Shown: positions 54,142 through 62,156, counted from the stretch's first letter. The stretch is DNA of 64,000 bases from Akkermansia biwaensis (GCF_026072915.1 NZ_AP025943.1:2666001-2730000); one strand, 5' to 3'. The notes: generated by a model not told the origin, from the sequence alone. Numbers and translations: made by a program.

Positions 54142-54801
54142 TTAGAAGGATCTGGTCGCCTCCGTGGTAGAGGGGAGGGAAAGATCGTTCTGAAGGAGGG
54201 TTTTCCCCAGTTTATTCTGGAAGGCCTCGTTGCATTGCTGGATGCCTTCCCGGACCAGGACTTTCCGGGCTGTCCGGAAGACCAGGGAAACATCCAGAAG
54301 GAAGGAAACGCGGCGCACGTAAAGCACATCGTAGCACAGTCGGCGGCAGAAGGGAATGCCGTTGCGGCCGTGGATCTGGGCCATGCCGGTGATGCCTGGC
54401 CGGACGGAATAGCGCTGGCGGCAATAATTGGGAGGAAGGGCTTCCATCTGGGAAGGAATCCAGGGGCGGGGGCCTACGATGACCATGTCCCCTTTCAGGA
54501 TATTGATCAGTTGCGGAAGCTCATCCAGGGAATTGGTGCGAAGGAAGTTGCCGAGAGGGAACAGTCTTTGGTTGTCCGGGAGCAGGCGCCCATGTTCGTC
54601 ACGCGCATCCGTCATCGTTTTGAATTTGATGATTTTGAACAGTTTTCCCTGATATCCAACGCGCGTTTGAAGAAAGAAGGGGGATTTCCGCGTAGATAGA
54701 AAAAGAAGCACAGATATCGTTAGCAGCAACGGGCTGAGAATGACGAGCGCCATCCCGGCGAGCAGGCTACTGATGACAGGTTTGCAGATATGCATGTACA
54801 T
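54142..54801 (-). CDS. Initiating sugar-phosphate (undecaprenyl) transferase
   Basis: The 219-residue protein is a monotopic phosphoglycosyl transferase of the PglC/WbaP C-terminal type that starts repeat-unit synthesis by moving a sugar phosphate to undecaprenyl phosphate. It has one N-terminal hydrophobic hairpin (VISSLLAGMALVILSPLLL), the segment PFFLQTRVGYQGKLFKIIKF, and the catalytic RTNSLDELPQ followed by GDMVIVGPRP. The start MYMHICKP (54801) was chosen over the upstream MTPDLQ because it sits just after the likely promoter; both are open. It heads the 20-gene operon. Confidence 0.88.
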   Translation of the reverse strand: MYMHICKPVISSLLAGMALVILSPLLLTISVLLFLSTRKSPFFLQTRVGYQGKLFKIIKFKTMTDARDEHGRLLPDNQRLFPLGNFLRTNSLDELPQLINILKGDMVIVGPRPWIPSQMEALPPNYCRQRYSVRPGITGMAQIHGRNGIPFCRRLCYDVLYVRRVSFLLDVSLVFRTARKVLVREGIQQCNEAFQNKLGKTLLQNDLSLPSTTEATRSF

Positions 54802-54814
54802 AAAGGCTAGGACG

Positions 54815-54843
54815 TGAGTAGCGGATTGCAAATCCGGTGTCAA
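54815..54843 (-). promoter_or_regulatory. Candidate promoter of the polysaccharide operon
   Basis: On the minus strand a perfect -35 hexamer TTGACA (54838-54843) is followed after exactly 17 bp by TACTCA (54815-54820). This would start transcription near 54808, only a few bases before the first start codon. The 17-bp spacer contains the 13-bp palindrome described in the next entry. The -10 hexamer is weak, and several TATAAT-like sequences upstream are competing candidates. Confidence 0.45.
54823..54835. promoter_or_regulatory. Putative operator, copy 1 (GGATTTGCAATCC)
   Basis: Minus-strand reading is GGATTTGCAATCC, an inverted repeat GGATT-N3-AATCC. It lies between the -35 and -10 boxes of the candidate operon promoter, where a bound repressor would block polymerase. 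The same 13 bases occur again on the other strand at 54991-55003. Confidence 0.6.
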
Positions 54844-54990
54844 TAGTAATCGTTAAAGAAAAAATACTTATTTGTCATATCCCGTAAAATTATAAGAACA
54901 AAATTATAAACGAATATGACTTTTATTTATAATAACAATTTGATATTTAATATATTATATATAGTTTTAATGTTCCCTATTATTTTGATA

Positions 54991-55003
54991 GGATTTGCAA
55001 TCC
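54991..55003. promoter_or_regulatory. Putative operator, copy 2 (GGATTTGCAATCC)
   Basis: Plus-strand GGATTTGCAATCC, identical to copy 1 read on the minus strand, about 170 bp further upstream. A related sequence, GAATTTGCAAAATC, follows at 55071-55084. A site repeated at this spacing fits a dimeric or looping regulator. Confidence 0.6.
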
Positions 55004-55070
55004 GTTGAATATTTTCTTATATTCGAATATGAATTACATATAATAATTTTTTTGTAGCAAAAGTTTTGTT

Positions 55071-55084
55071 GAATTTGCAAAATC
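55071..55084. promoter_or_regulatory. Degenerate third copy of the operator-like motif
   Basis: GAATTTGCAAAATC keeps the ATTTGCAA core of the other two copies and similar flanks. Given the AT-rich context a chance match is possible. Confidence 0.35.
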
Positions 55085-55223
55085 AATCGCATAAAAGAAG
55101 CGGAATGGGGAAATTTGAGGTTGTATTGTTTTTTAACGCGGTTGGGGTAATTTCACAGGAAAAAGAGTCCTGGCGGCCGTTGCCTGCCGGGAAGGGTTGT
55201 TCATTCCATTTTTTTCCATGATG

Positions 55224-55277
55224 AAGGGGGACTTGGCGGAAAAGAAATCTTCACGAGGAAGAGAACAGGTCCCCCTT
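55224..55277. repeat. Inverted repeat upstream of ftsK
   Basis: AAGGGGGAC (55224-55232) and GTCCCCCTT (55269-55277) are perfect complements separated by 36 bp, 40-94 bp upstream of the ftsK start. As RNA it could form a stem with a large loop, or it could be a protein-binding dyad. No T tract follows. Confidence 0.55.
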
Positions 55278-55286
55278 GGTTTGGCC

Positions 55287-55315
55287 TTGAGTTCGGCTCC
55301 CGGTGTTGTTAGTAT
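55287..55315 (+). promoter_or_regulatory. Promoter-like element at the ftsK start
   Basis: TTGAGT (55287-55292), a 17-bp spacer and TAGTAT (55310-55315) match a sigma70-type promoter in spacing. The -10 ends only 2 bp before the first ATG (55318), so a transcript from here would start near 55322 and the first usable ATG would be at 55327. This would give a leaderless or nearly leaderless mRNA. Chance occurrence cannot be ruled out. Confidence 0.4.
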
Positions 55316-55317
55316 AG

Positions 55318-57852
55318 ATGCCACGTATGGCATTGGATGCGCAGGAGCGTCATGTATTTGAGCATGAAGAGGACCATCCCCCCGTTTGGATGGGAATGGC
55401 GTGGGGCGCCGTTTCCGTACTGGCAGGAGCGGCTTTGCTGGCTTCCATGGTGACCTTTGACGTCCGGGAAATAGGCTGGAATTATCTCAACAAATCCGGC
55501 GAGGTGATGGAGGGGACGACCAATCTTCTGAACGTGGTGGGGCTGTATGGAGCCGGCATCGTTTACTGGGTGCTGGGAGGGATGGCCTGGATGCTGGTGA
55601 TTTTGCTGGCCTGGTGGGGATGTTACCGTTTTACCCACCGGGGACGGCTGACCCGCGGTGTGATCTATGGAGGCGTCTTCCTGCTGGTGAGCGGGTGCCT
55701 GTTCCTGACTGCCGGCCATGTTACGGGGGCGGAATGGGTGGAGCGTCATCAGGTGCTGGGCGCGGGCGGCCTTGTCGGCAACCTTCTCGGAACGCATCTT
55801 CTGGTTCCTTTGGCTGGGGTGTCCGCCATTCTGGCGGTTTCCGGGCTGGGATATATCATTGCCTTGATCTATGCGGCGGGCCTGCGGCCTCGTCCCCTTT
55901 TCCGCGCCGTTCTCCGGGAGTTCCGTTCATGGAGAATGAACAGGAAGGAAAAGAAGATGGAACGCCGTTCCTCCCAACTGGCCAGGGAAGTCGCCCGCGT
56001 GAGAGCCAGCATGGAGGACGCGGCCCTGTCTTCTCCCTCTCCCGCCAGACGGAGCCGGGAATCTTCTTCCCGCCTGCACCGTACCGGGGATGACCTGGAA
56101 GGGCTGTACAATGAAGTGGCCGCCGCTCCCTCTGTCCGGACGCCCGCACCCCCGAAAAAATCTTCCGCTCCGCGGACGCAGGGGAATCTGCCGCTGACGA
56201 CGACCCCGAAAATCACGGTGGCGGAGCCTGCGGAAATCAAGCCTGCTCCCAAGGTGCAGCCCTTTGCCAAAATAGCCACGCCGCCTACGGAGGAATTCAA
56301 GGACTACCAGCTTCCCGGCTTCGAACTGCTGCATTATGAGGAAAAGCCGGACGGCCCCACGGATGCGGACCGGGAGGAAATGCTGGAAATCCAGCAAAAA
56401 ATCATCGAGACGCTGACGACGTTCCGCGTGGACGTGACGCCGGGGGACATCACCCGCGGCCCGACCATCACCCGGTATGAGGTATATCCCGCGCGCGGCG
56501 TGCGCGTGAACACGTTTGACCAGTATTCCAAGGACATCGCGCTGGCGACCAGGGCGGAAAGCGTGAACATCGTGGCCCCCATTCCGGGCAAGGACACGGT
56601 GGGCATTGAAATCGTCAACCGCAAAAAAGTGGCCGTGCCGCTCCGGGAACTGCTCCAGGACCCCGAATTCTGTTCTCCCAAAAAGAAAATTCCGCTGGCC
56701 CTGGGCAAGGACGTGTATGGCCGCACCGTGATAGGAGACCTGGCCTCCATGCCCCACCTGCTGGTGGCGGGGGCTACGGGTTCCGGCAAATCCGTGTGCA
56801 TCAACAGCATTATCTCCTCCATGCTGTTGAAATTCAGGCCGGATGAACTCAGGCTGATTTTGGTGGATCCTAAGGTGGTGGAAATGCAGCCATACTCCAA
56901 GCTGCCTCATTTGATCGTTCCCGTGGTGACGGACCCTAAAAAGGTGCCGAATGCCCTGCGCTGGTGCGTGAATGAAATGGAACACCGCTACCACTGTTTT
57001 GCCAAGGTGGGCGTCCGCAACTTTGAAGCCTTCAACAAGCGGCCGCCTGAAATGCCCGCGGAAGAGGAAGAAGAGCCGGAGTCCGGAGAAGTGGACGAGG
57101 CGCTGGCGGAATCCATCGCCCGGGAGCTGGAATCCCAGGGGGAATGGCCTGCGGAAGAGGATGACGAACTGGATTTGGATGACGACGGCGTGATTCCCGA
57201 ACGCTTCCCCTACATCGTAATTATCATTGACGAGCTTGCCGACCTGATGCAGACGGTGGGCGCGGACATTGAAACCAACATCGGCCGCCTGACCCAGAAA
57301 GCCCGCGCTGCCGGGATTCACCTCATTGTCGCCACGCAAACGCCGCGGCGGCAGGTAGTGACGGGCACCATCAAGGCCAATATTCCCACGCGCATCGCCT
57401 TCCAGGTGGCCAGCGGCACGGACAGCCGCGTGATTTTGGACAGGCAGGGGGCGGAAAAGCTGGTGGGGAAGGGCGACCTTTTGTACCTGCCGCCCGGTTC
57501 CGCCCAGGTGGAACGCGCCCAGGGCGCATTCATTTCCGACGACGAGGTGGAAGCCCTGGTGGCCCATTGCGCGTCCCAGGCCAGGCAGAAATTCCATGAA
57601 GAGGTCCAGAAGACGCTGGACGAAGCCTCCCACGGCGGAGCGGACAGCCCGCTGGACGACGCGGAGGAGGAATGCTACGCCAAATGCCTGGAAGTGGCCG
57701 TCATCGAACGCAAGGTAAGCACGTCCCTCCTGCAGCGGCGTCTGAGCATCGGCTACGGTCGCGCCGCGCGCATGATGGATCTGCTGGAATCCCGCGGGAT
57801 CATCGCCCCTGCGGACAACACCAACCGCCCGCGCAAGGTGCTGGTGGAATGA
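55318..57852 (+). CDS. ftsK: DNA translocase FtsK/SpoIIIE
   Basis: FtsK is a hexameric ATPase that pumps chromosomal DNA through the closing septum and activates dimer resolution. The 844-residue product has four N-terminal membrane helices (about residues 23-185), a 140-residue basic, Ser/Pro-rich linker, and the alpha/beta motor. Motor motifs are ITRYEVYPARGVRV, Walker A GATGSGKSVCIN (near 485), and Walker B IIIDELADL (near 634), followed by THLIVATQTP-like HLIVATQTPRRQVV. The C-terminal gamma winged helix (STSLLQRRLSIGYGRAARMMD) reads polarity sequences. About 50 strongly acidic residues lie between FEAFNKR and FPYIVI (575-625). The ATG at 55327 (MALDAQER) is an alternative start. A small lipoprotein gene follows. 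Confidence 0.95.
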   Translation: MPRMALDAQERHVFEHEEDHPPVWMGMAWGAVSVLAGAALLASMVTFDVREIGWNYLNKSGEVMEGTTNLLNVVGLYGAGIVYWVLGGMAWMLVILLAWWGCYRFTHRGRLTRGVIYGGVFLLVSGCLFLTAGHVTGAEWVERHQVLGAGGLVGNLLGTHLLVPLAGVSAILAVSGLGYIIALIYAAGLRPRPLFRAVLREFRSWRMNRKEKKMERRSSQLAREVARVRASMEDAALSSPSPARRSRESSSRLHRTGDDLEGLYNEVAAAPSVRTPAPPKKSSAPRTQGNLPLTTTPKITVAEPAEIKPAPKVQPFAKIATPPTEEFKDYQLPGFELLHYEEKPDGPTDADREEMLEIQQKIIETLTTFRVDVTPGDITRGPTITRYEVYPARGVRVNTFDQYSKDIALATRAESVNIVAPIPGKDTVGIEIVNRKKVAVPLRELLQDPEFCSPKKKIPLALGKDVYGRTVIGDLASMPHLLVAGATGSGKSVCINSIISSMLLKFRPDELRLILVDPKVVEMQPYSKLPHLIVPVVTDPKKVPNALRWCVNEMEHRYHCFAKVGVRNFEAFNKRPPEMPAEEEEEPESGEVDEALAESIARELESQGEWPAEEDDELDLDDDGVIPERFPYIVIIIDELADLMQTVGADIETNIGRLTQKARAAGIHLIVATQTPRRQVVTGTIKANIPTRIAFQVASGTDSRVILDRQGAEKLVGKGDLLYLPPGSAQVERAQGAFISDDEVEALVAHCASQARQKFHEEVQKTLDEASHGGADSPLDDAEEECYAKCLEVAVIERKVSTSLLQRRLSIGYGRAARMMDLLESRGIIAPADNTNRPRKVLVE

Positions 57853-57883
57853 AACGGACAACCATCTTACTTTCCTCTCCGTC

Positions 57884-58495
57884 ATGAATAAAATCCTTCC
57901 CATGTCCGCCCTCCTGGGATGCGTGCTGCTGGCGGCTTCCTGTTCCCAGCAGGTGCAGCCCGTCAAAAAAGCAGGCAGAAGTCCGGTTTACGTGGGAAAA
58001 GTGGAACGGGTTTACCCCCGCCACAACTATGTGCTGATCGCCCTGGCCGGTACTGTGTATGAACCGGGAACGGTGCTTATCTCCCAATCCGCCGGCTCGG
58101 GGGAAAACCGGCGCGTCGCCAACCTCATCGTGACGGAAGAAAGAATGGGGCGCACGCGCATTCCGGCGGACATACGCAGCGGCACGGCGGAAGCGGGAGA
58201 CTTGGTGTTCCTGTACCAGAATCTGGCCGCGCCGGAAAGCTCCGGAAAAACGGGTGAAGAGCCCACGGACACTCCCGAACCCGGAAAGGAAATCACCCCC
58301 CCCGTATCTCCGGACGGCCTGCTGCCGCTGCCCGGCGAGCGCCCCGCAGAGCCGGAAGCCCCCGCGGACAAACCCTCCCGGTCCCCCGGTGCCCGCTCCA
58401 TTCAGGATGAAATCATGAAAGATCTGGATACCGTTCCGGGTACTTTGGAGGACTCCTTGAGAGCGGTAAGTCCGGAGAAAAAATCGGCAAGGTGA
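57884..58495 (+). CDS. Lipoprotein of unknown function
   Basis: The 203-residue product has a lipoprotein signal (lipobox AASC, Cys20). Residues 30-110 form a small beta-rich domain with the pattern VGKVERVYPRHNYVLIAL and GDLVFLYQ, which resembles an OB-like or barrel fold. A Pro/Glu/Ser-rich tail follows and ends with a charged helix. I do not recognise a family. It lies 31 bp after ftsK and is probably co-transcribed. Confidence 0.65.
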   Translation: MNKILPMSALLGCVLLAASCSQQVQPVKKAGRSPVYVGKVERVYPRHNYVLIALAGTVYEPGTVLISQSAGSGENRRVANLIVTEERMGRTRIPADIRSGTAEAGDLVFLYQNLAAPESSGKTGEEPTDTPEPGKEITPPVSPDGLLPLPGERPAEPEAPADKPSRSPGARSIQDEIMKDLDTVPGTLEDSLRAVSPEKKSAR

Positions 58496-58520
58496 TTTTT
58501 TAGATTCATTCAATAAATGC

Positions 58521-58548
58521 TTGTCTTTTGGCATTCCCCCGGTAGTAT
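58521..58548 (+). promoter_or_regulatory. Candidate promoter of the rubrerythrin gene
   Basis: TTGTCT (58521-58526), a 16-bp spacer and TAGTAT (58543-58548) are placed correctly upstream of the ATG at 58580. The same TAGTAT -10 box appears at the ftsK start, which supports the assignment weakly. Confidence 0.45.
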
Positions 58549-58579
58549 GAACCCACTTACACAAATTGGTGACTAGTTT

Positions 58580-59155
58580 ATGAAATCCATCAAAGGCACA
58601 GAAACAGAAAAAAATCTCCTCAAGGCGTTTGCCGGGGAGTCCGAAGCCCGCAACCGCTACACCTACTTTGCCGGTGTGGCCAAAAAAGCCGGTTACGAGC
58701 AGATCGCGGCCATTTTCCTGGAAACGGCCGACAATGAAAAGGAACACGCCAAAGTGTTCTTCAAACTGTTGAAAGACGCCTGCATTGAAGTGACGCACAC
58801 CGTTTGCACGGCCCCCCTGGAATCCACGGAGGAGTGCCTGCTGGCCGCCGCCGCCGGAGAACACGATGAGTGGTCGGAGATGTACCCCACCTTTGCCGAA
58901 GTGGCGGACAGGGAAGGCTTCCCCGCCATTGCGGAAACCTTCCGCAAGATCGCCACGGTGGAACAGCACCATGAAGCCCGTTACCGCAAACTGGCGGAAA
59001 ACGTGCGCGAAGGCACCGTATTCGCCAAGAAGCAGGAAACCCAGTGGAAGTGCCGCAACTGCGGTTACATCCACACCGGAGACACGGCTCCCAAGGTGTG
59101 CCCCGCCTGCGTGCATCCCCAGGCATTCTTTGAAGTGCTGGCGGACAACTTCTAA
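58580..59155 (+). CDS. Rubrerythrin
   Basis: Rubrerythrin reduces hydrogen peroxide in anaerobes using electrons from rubredoxin-like donors. The 191-residue product has the four-helix diiron domain with AFAGESEARNRY, ADNEKEHAKVF, and EVADREGFPAIAETFR followed by EQHHEARY. The C-terminal rubredoxin domain has WKCRNCGYIHTG and PKVCPACVHP, two CXXC pairs that bind one iron. The length matches the classical form. It is a single gene with its own promoter and terminator. Confidence 0.95.
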   Translation: MKSIKGTETEKNLLKAFAGESEARNRYTYFAGVAKKAGYEQIAAIFLETADNEKEHAKVFFKLLKDACIEVTHTVCTAPLESTEECLLAAAAGEHDEWSEMYPTFAEVADREGFPAIAETFRKIATVEQHHEARYRKLAENVREGTVFAKKQETQWKCRNCGYIHTGDTAPKVCPACVHPQAFFEVLADNF

Positions 59156-59180
59156 TCATTTTCCAGTCGGAAACATGATT

Positions 59181-59224
59181 GGGGCCGGTTTCACGATCTG
59201 ATCGTGTGATCGGCCCCCTTTTTT
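59181..59224 (+). terminator. Rho-independent terminator of the rubrerythrin gene
   Basis: A stem of GGGGCCG with CGGCCCC, extended by TCACGAT and ATCGTGTGA with minor mismatches, is followed by six T residues, 26 bp after the stop codon. Confidence 0.9.
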
Positions 59225-59246
59225 CCATCAGGGACAACCCCATATC

Positions 59247-61907
59247 ATGAACAGGCACAGGGAACATACGGAAGCGGCGTGGAGGAAATACGGCCGGAAA
59301 CTCTGGAAATTCGGCGGCAGCTACGGGCTGGGAATCGCCCTGATGCTCATCCTGCTGGTGCTGACATTTGCCGGTACCCTGCACCAGGTCCGGCTGGCTC
59401 CCTCCCTGGGATCGGAGGCGGCCATAGAATCCTTCTTCGGCGCTCCCTACGTGCTCATTCCCCTGGGCGGGGAGCACTCCCTCATTTCCCTGCCGCTGCC
59501 CGGCATGGGCATTACATGCGCCCTGCTGTTCGTCAACCTGCTCCTGGGCGGCATGTTCCGCGTGAGATGGACGTGGAGGCATGCGGGCATCCTGATTGCC
59601 CACGGCGGAATCCTCCTTCTGCTGGCCGGCATCATGCTGGGCAACAGAATGACCGTGGCCGTGGACCAGGTGGAACTGCCGCAGGGCGACCGCATGCATG
59701 AGCGGGAGCTTCCCTTTGACATCCGCCTCAACCGCTTTGTGCCGGAATTCTACCCCGGAACGTCCAAGCCTAAATCCTATGAATCCCAGGTGACCATTTT
59801 TCCGGAATCCGGCGGCCATTATGACGCCGTCATCCGGATGAACGAACCGCTGCGGGTATCCGGCTGGACCCTGTACCAGATGAGCTGGGGGCAGGACTCT
59901 TTGCATCCCGGCAGGCTGATATCCATTCTCCGCGCCTCCCACAATCCGCTGGAACAAATGCCCAAATGGTCTTCCTACATCATTGCCGTGGGGTTGTTGT
60001 GGCATTTTGCCCTGGTCTTCGGGAGGTACCTGCGCCGCAAGCCGGAACAAAAGCAGGAAAAGGAACCCGTTCCGGAACAATCCAGAGGAAACGCGGATGG
60101 TGCCGGGAAGGGGAAACGCTGGCGTCTGGTCGGCATTTGCGTGCTGGTGGCCGGAATCTTCGCCGTCGGCATGCTGGCGGCCAGGCCGTCCGTCCATACG
60201 GTCCGCGTGGAACGCTATACGCCCTGGTCCTCCTCCCTGGTGGAAAAGGTGGAGGGCATGGCCGTTCAGGATGGTGGCCGCGTCAAGCCCGCCTCCACGT
60301 ATGCCGGGTTCCATCTGCTCCGGACGCTGGGCAGGAGAAGCTTCTCCATAGAAACGCCGGACGGCGGGAAAAAACTCACTCCGGTGGAATGGATGCTGGA
60401 CTGCATGTTCAGGCCGGAATTTGCGGAGCAATACCCGGTATTCCTGGTCAACCGGGAGGAAGTGGTGCGCCGCCTGCACCTGCCGGACCAGGCGGACAAG
60501 CGGAAAAAATACTCCTATGCCCAGATTGCCGGACAGTGGGAGGAAATGTCCCGTGCCGTGAGGGAAATCCGGATGCTGGGGGAAACGCAGCTCACGGAGG
60601 CGCAGAAGGAAATCCTGGCGCTTTCCCGCAACTTTGACGTGGTGCGCGGCTGGATGCTCGGTTCCCGCATCATGCTGGAAGACCCCGCTGCCATGGAACG
60701 GATGGAATTCCCCCGCTGGTTCCCGGCATCCGGACGGGATGAAGAACAGGAGTGGACCGCCGTTCCGGGCAAGGGCGCCGGAGCTTTTCTGGCCATGGCT
60801 TCCCTGATGGAGCGCAAGGCCATTGAGGAAGAAGGGCCGAAAGGCGGAGAGCTGCGCGCCAAGGCGGAAAACCTGCTGATGGAACGGCTGGTACAGCCGA
60901 ATGAAGCCGCTTCCGCCGGGGAACGGAATGCCCTGAACCGGGAAATCTTCTATTACCGTCTTGACCCGCTGTATGTTTCCCTGGCTGTCTTTGTGGCCGC
61001 CTTTGTCTTCCTGGTGGTCTGCGCGCTGTTCCGCCCCATGCGGAATGCTCCGTTCTGGAGGCGTTTTCTGCGGCCCGGCGGTTTCAGCCCGGCGTGGATT
61101 TTGGGAGCGGCGGGCGCGGCCGTTCTGGTGGCCGCCCTGACCATACGCGTGCTGATCACCATGAGGTCCCCGGTAGGCAATACCTATGAAACCATCGCCT
61201 TCATCGCCTGCATGGGCGTGATCTGCGCGCTGGTAGCGGAACTCTTCAGCAAAAAGGGAATTGTGCTGGCGGCCGGGTTGATCCTGGGGGCGCTCTCCTG
61301 CCAGATGGGCATCATGTATGAATCTTCCCAGGCCGTGGACCACATGGACCCGCTCGTGGCCATCCTGCGTTCCAACTTCCTGCTTTCCACCCACGTCATC
61401 ACCATCGTCCTGGGGTATGCGGCCGGACTGCTGGCGGCGGTGCTTTCCCATGTATATCTGCTGGCCTCCCCCCTGCGCCTGATCGGCCGGAAAACGGAGC
61501 AATCCCTGGACCGCATGGCATACGGCATCCTGTGCTTCTCCCTGGTCTTCACGCTGGTGGGCACTGTCTTCGGCGGTATCTGGGGCAATGAATCCTGGGG
61601 GCGCTTCTGGGGATGGGACCCCAAGGAGAACGGAGCATTGATGATCGTGCTGTGGCAGTTGGTCGTGCTTCATGCCAGAAAGGCGGGGTGGCTTTCTCCG
61701 TGGCTTCTCCACTTCAGCAACGTGCTTGGCGGCGTCATCATCGCCTTTGCGTGGTGGGGCGTGAACATGCTGGGGGTGGGGCTGCATTCCTACGGCTTCA
61801 CATCCGGGCGGAATGCCCTGGACATCTTCTATTGGTCGGAAGCCGTGCTTTGCGTCCTCTTCATTATCCTGCATTACCGCGCCCTCCAGCAGGCGGAGAT
61901 GAGGTAA
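59247..61907 (+). CDS. Cytochrome c biogenesis protein, fused ResB/CcsA (CcsBA) type
   Basis: System II cytochrome c maturation exports haem and ligates it to apocytochrome. The 886-residue product joins both parts. Residues about 25-260 are ResB-like: a first helix (GLGIALMLILLVLTFAGTLHQ), then more helices and a periplasmic domain (EPLRVSGWTLYQMSWGQD). After a long soluble stretch (about 310-560) the CcsA part carries several helices and the haem-binding WWD-type motif SWGRFWGWDPKENGALM (near residue 788). Helix-flanking histidines (LLSTHVITIVLG, LLHFSNVLGG) fit haem ligands. A rubrerythrin terminator precedes it. It implies that c-type cytochromes are made. Confidence 0.9.
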   Translation: MNRHREHTEAAWRKYGRKLWKFGGSYGLGIALMLILLVLTFAGTLHQVRLAPSLGSEAAIESFFGAPYVLIPLGGEHSLISLPLPGMGITCALLFVNLLLGGMFRVRWTWRHAGILIAHGGILLLLAGIMLGNRMTVAVDQVELPQGDRMHERELPFDIRLNRFVPEFYPGTSKPKSYESQVTIFPESGGHYDAVIRMNEPLRVSGWTLYQMSWGQDSLHPGRLISILRASHNPLEQMPKWSSYIIAVGLLWHFALVFGRYLRRKPEQKQEKEPVPEQSRGNADGAGKGKRWRLVGICVLVAGIFAVGMLAARPSVHTVRVERYTPWSSSLVEKVEGMAVQDGGRVKPASTYAGFHLLRTLGRRSFSIETPDGGKKLTPVEWMLDCMFRPEFAEQYPVFLVNREEVVRRLHLPDQADKRKKYSYAQIAGQWEEMSRAVREIRMLGETQLTEAQKEILALSRNFDVVRGWMLGSRIMLEDPAAMERMEFPRWFPASGRDEEQEWTAVPGKGAGAFLAMASLMERKAIEEEGPKGGELRAKAENLLMERLVQPNEAASAGERNALNREIFYYRLDPLYVSLAVFVAAFVFLVVCALFRPMRNAPFWRRFLRPGGFSPAWILGAAGAAVLVAALTIRVLITMRSPVGNTYETIAFIACMGVICALVAELFSKKGIVLAAGLILGALSCQMGIMYESSQAVDHMDPLVAILRSNFLLSTHVITIVLGYAAGLLAAVLSHVYLLASPLRLIGRKTEQSLDRMAYGILCFSLVFTLVGTVFGGIWGNESWGRFWGWDPKENGALMIVLWQLVVLHARKAGWLSPWLLHFSNVLGGVIIAFAWWGVNMLGVGLHSYGFTSGRNALDIFYWSEAVLCVLFIILHYRALQQAEMR

Positions 61908-62004
61908 TTTTGTGACGGTTTTCCGTTGACCGACCGGGCGAAAGTGCGGACATGCGGTATTTTCGTTTTTGCAGGGAAGGGAAGCAAACGGTATCACAGA
62001 AGTA

Positions 62005-62035
62005 AAAATGGGAAAAGGCGTTCTTTCCCCATTTT
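62005..62035 (+). terminator. Probable terminator after the ccsBA gene
   Basis: AAAATGGG pairs perfectly with CCCATTTT, and AAAG with CTTT continues the stem inside. The 3' arm ends in a T-rich tract (ATTTTATCC). It lies about 97 bp after the stop codon. Confidence 0.55.
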
Positions 62036-62039
62036 ATCC

Positions 62040-62068
62040 TTGCTGTTTCAGCCCGTCCGGCATATACT
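62040..62068 (+). promoter_or_regulatory. Promoter of the tRNA-Val gene
   Basis: TTGCTG (62040-62045), a spacer of exactly 17 bp and TATACT (62063-62068) match a sigma70-type promoter. Transcription would start near 62075, a few bases before the mature tRNA 5' end at 62082. Confidence 0.7.
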
Positions 62069-62081
62069 TCCGCTACCTCAT

Positions 62082-62156
62082 GCAGGGATAGCTCAGTGGT
62101 AGAGCGGCTGTCTTACACACAGTTGGTCGGGGGTTCGAATCCCTCTCCCTGTACCA
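62082..62156 (+). tRNA. tRNA-Val(UAC)
   Basis: The 75-nt sequence folds into a standard cloverleaf: a 7-bp acceptor stem (GCAGGGA with TCCCTGT, G-U at the first pair), a D-arm with GCTCAGTGGTAGAGC, and an anticodon stem GCTGT/ACAGT enclosing loop CTTACAC with anticodon TAC. The T-arm GGGGG-TTCGAAT-CCCTC is next, and the 3' CCA is encoded. Confidence 0.95.

Larger units (their letters stand above)
54802..55317. other. AT-rich intergenic region between the polysaccharide operon and ftsK
   Basis: About 516 bp separate two divergent units. The 54844-55130 part is very AT-rich, in contrast with the GC-rich surroundings, and holds runs such as TTATAATTTT and TAATATATTATATATAG. It contains the operator-like motifs, the operon promoter candidate, and, near ftsK, a 9-bp inverted repeat (55224-55277) and a promoter-like element. 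No gene is visible. Confidence 0.7.

Noticed and set aside
55927-57966. 679-residue open frame on the minus strand
   Set aside because: Antisense shadow of ftsK produced by high third-position GC.
58761-61997. 1078-residue open frame on the minus strand
   Set aside because: Antisense shadow of rubrerythrin and the cytochrome c biogenesis gene, His/Gln/Pro-rich, no motif.
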